Shown piece after piece: positions 6,145 to 7,998 of a stretch of 7,998 bases of DNA (its first letter is position 1; each line of letters starts with the position of its first letter). The notes below the pieces were generated by a model. The model made no database searches. It was given only the letters and a program-made list of their open reading frames with translations, and was not told the origin of the DNA. Source of the stretch: Anaerolineaceae bacterium (GTDB lineage: Bacteria > Chloroflexota > Anaerolineae > 4572-78); contig JANTHQ010000070.1 of assembly GCA_024762375.1 (NCBI GenBank), forward strand, positions 1 through 7,998, given 5' to 3'. The translations under genes and the position numbers were made by a program.

Positions 6145-7998
6145 CTATGGCACGGGAAACACAATGGCGAACGCCGTGCCGTTATCGCGTTCAATCGTCA
6201 CCGTACCGTGTATCTGACGTGCAAGCATGGTAACCAACTGCATCCCCAGTGAATCTGATTTTTTCACACCCACATCTTCCGGAATGCCCACGCCGTTGTC
6301 GCGCACGCATAATGTAATTTCATCCTGCTGTCGTTTTAGAGAAATTTTGATTTCATTGGCAGCATCTCCATCCGCCGATGCTTTTTCCGGTGGAAAAGCA
6401 TGCTTCAACGCGTTTGAAACCAATTCGTTGACAATCAATCCGCACGGCACAGCCGTGTTGATGTCGAGCCGAACATCGCCGCCTTCGATGGTTATCTCGA
6501 CTTGCTGTGCCGTTTGGCGATATGAGAAAACCAGTTCGCGGGTTAAACTGCGCAGATATTCCGCAAAATCAATTTCAGCCAAATCTTCGGTTTGATACAG
6601 TTTTTCGTGGATCATCGCCATGGTTTGCACGCGGGTGCGGCTTTCTTGCAATACTTGCAGCACCGTCGGCTCTTCCACATGACGCGATTGCAGGTAAAGC
6701 AAACTGGAAATGACCTGCAGATTATTTTTCACCCGATGGTGAATTTCTTTCAGTAGTATTTCTTTTTCTCGCAGCGATGCGGCGATTTTTTCGTTCGCTT
6801 TTTTGCGTTCAATCAGTTCGGTTTGGGCTTGACGGTACAATCGGGCGTTTGCCAGCGCGGTGGCAGCCTGATTTGCCAGCAATTGCGCCAGCGAAATTTC
6901 GCGGTCGGTAAAAATCCGTTCGGTTTCGGTGTCAAACACCTCAATTGTGCCAAGAACATCGTTTTGAAAAATCATCGGTAGCAGCAGTATCGTTTTTAAC
7001 CCTGCCTGTGTCATGTATGCTCTATCGTCACGGCGGATATCGGGCTGGTTGATGGTCGCTTGCGCGGCATATTTTTCGGTGATGACTTGCCGCTTCAATG
7101 GGTATATCGTGTCTTCGCCCACCGCTTCGCCCTGCTCCCACCAATTTTCCAAACCGTATTTGGCGATTATCATGGCCGCATCATCGGTTTCGTGCCATTC
7201 CGAAACGGTACAGCCTTCCACATTGAGCAAATTGGCAACTTCCCATGTCACCGTTTCCAGCACAAATGGCACATCCAAACTCGATGCGGTGGCGCTGATA
7301 GCCGCCTGCAACGAAAGCAATTCTCGATTGCGCTGCAGCAGTTCAATTTCGATGTCGCCATCATTTTTGGTGATTCCATTTTGGCCGGGCGGTGGTGGTT
7401 CGGGCGGGAGAGACGGCAATGTCAGCGTGCCGGTACGGCGTTTTTGTGCCGCCAATGCCGCTTCGGCACGCTGTCGGGCAGCATCCGCCTGCGACAGTTT
7501 TTCCAGCAGATGGGCATTTTCAAATTCAGTCATCAGCCAGCGCACGCATCCATGCAGTGCCTGCATATTTTTGGGCACGACACGATGGTCGCGCGGTTTA
7601 CCCAGCCCCAAAAAAGCCGTGAGGGGGATTTCGCTATTAGAAACGGGCACGCACAACACATCGTCGGGGTGCCAATTGTAGCGCAGCAATTCATCTGCGG
7701 CGACTTTCATGGCGGCAGTTAACGCACCTTGCGGCAAGAAGAACCAATCGTCACCGTCAGCAATTTCGGTGATGGAAAATGTGGGTTGCACAGCGCGGTA
7801 AATTTTGGGAATATCGCCAAACGATGCGGCAACACATAAATTTCCGGCTTGATCCACTACCAGCAATGCCACCGATTGGAAATCCAAAAAGGCATTGATG
7901 CGCAACACAACATCATAAATGGCCGATGCTCGTTGCAACACGGCCTGTGTTGCGGCGGGCAATGCCGGATATTCATCGCACGCCGGGATGAGCGTTTG
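6145..7998 (-). CDS. Cytosolic GAF sensor histidine kinase, HisKA_2 class (5'-partial)
   Basis: The frame is open to the right edge, so the N-terminus is probably cut. A TTG at 7962 would give 605 residues, but coding continues upstream of it for 12 codons without a stop and no ribosome binding site is evident. Numbering here is from that TTG. Layout: GAF-like region (about 12-155); Ala/Arg-rich coiled coil (about 155-178); proline-rich linker around PPEPPPPG; second short coiled coil; a clearer GAF domain (about 225-378); linker helix; HisKA_2 dimerisation domain with EIHHRVKNNLQ, where His409 is the likely phosphorylation site; HATPase domain with N-box Asn512 in IVNELVSNALKH, G1 box DNGVGIP at 555-561 and a final GTAFAIVF strand. 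No membrane segment is visible, so it probably senses a soluble ligand, redox state or light through GAF. It should phosphorylate the regulator encoded next. The ligand is unknown. Confidence 0.93.
   Translation of the reverse strand, partial: QTLIPACDEYPALPAATQAVLQRASAIYDVVLRINAFLDFQSVALLVVDQAGNLCVAASFGDIPKIYRAVQPTFSITEIADGDDWFFLPQGALTAAMKVAADELLRYNWHPDDVLCVPVSNSEIPLTAFLGLGKPRDHRVVPKNMQALHGCVRWLMTEFENAHLLEKLSQADAARQRAEAALAAQKRRTGTLTLPSLPPEPPPPGQNGITKNDGDIEIELLQRNRELLSLQAAISATASSLDVPFVLETVTWEVANLLNVEGCTVSEWHETDDAAMIIAKYGLENWWEQGEAVGEDTIYPLKRQVITEKYAAQATINQPDIRRDDRAYMTQAGLKTILLLPMIFQNDVLGTIEVFDTETERIFTDREISLAQLLANQAATALANARLYRQAQTELIERKKANEKIAASLREKEILLKEIHHRVKNNLQVISSLLYLQSRHVEEPTVLQVLQESRTRVQTMAMIHEKLYQTEDLAEIDFAEYLRSLTRELVFSYRQTAQQVEITIEGGDVRLDINTAVPCGLIVNELVSNALKHAFPPEKASADGDAANEIKISLKRQQDEITLCVRDNGVGIPEDVGVKKSDSLGMQLVTMLARQIHGTVTIERDNGTAFAIVFPVP

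Noticed and set aside
7013..7722. Two overlapping plus-strand open frames of about 220 codons
   Set aside because: Antisense to the GAF and linker region of the histidine kinase, whose minus-strand reading gives clear domains; both are shadows.

Overview
The window is a dense, single-strand coding region from a bacterium. Every supportable gene lies on the minus strand, and two gaps of 19 and 16 bp separate the three genes. In transcription order they are: (1) a cytosolic GAF-type sensor histidine kinase of the HisKA_2 class, cut at its 5' end by the right edge of the window; (2) an OmpR-type response regulator; (3) a giant open frame of at least 1793 codons that runs off the left edge. The spacing, shared orientation and ribosome binding sites in the short gaps point to one operon. 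No intergenic stretch exceeds 20 bp, so there is no room for a terminator or internal promoter between the genes. I saw no tRNA, rRNA, CRISPR array or mobile element.

The giant gene is the main content and occupies about two thirds of the window. It encodes an N-terminal four-cysteine zinc ribbon, then a class III cyclase-like domain, a predicted ATPase of the AAA/STAND type, and a long array of TPR-like helical repeats. The same order then begins again: a second cyclase-like domain, a second ATPase, and the start of what looks like a second TPR array. Equivalent ATPase landmarks in the two halves are 1113 to 1115 residues apart, so the protein is an internal tandem duplication of a whole three-domain signalling module. 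Both ATPases keep their Walker A and B motifs. Both cyclase-like domains have lost key catalytic residues, so they are probably pseudocyclases acting as sensors or scaffolds rather than making cyclic nucleotides.

Functionally the cassette reads as a cytoplasmic signalling unit. The GAF kinase senses a soluble signal and phosphorylates the DNA-binding regulator, while the giant protein acts as a nucleotide-driven switch or scaffold. That the three work in one pathway is inferred from gene order only.

The organism cannot be named from this alone. Mid-GC composition by eye, multi-domain cyclase/ATPase/TPR proteins and GAF-HisKA_2 kinases would fit Chloroflexota or another environmental phylum rich in signalling genes; I hold this with low confidence.
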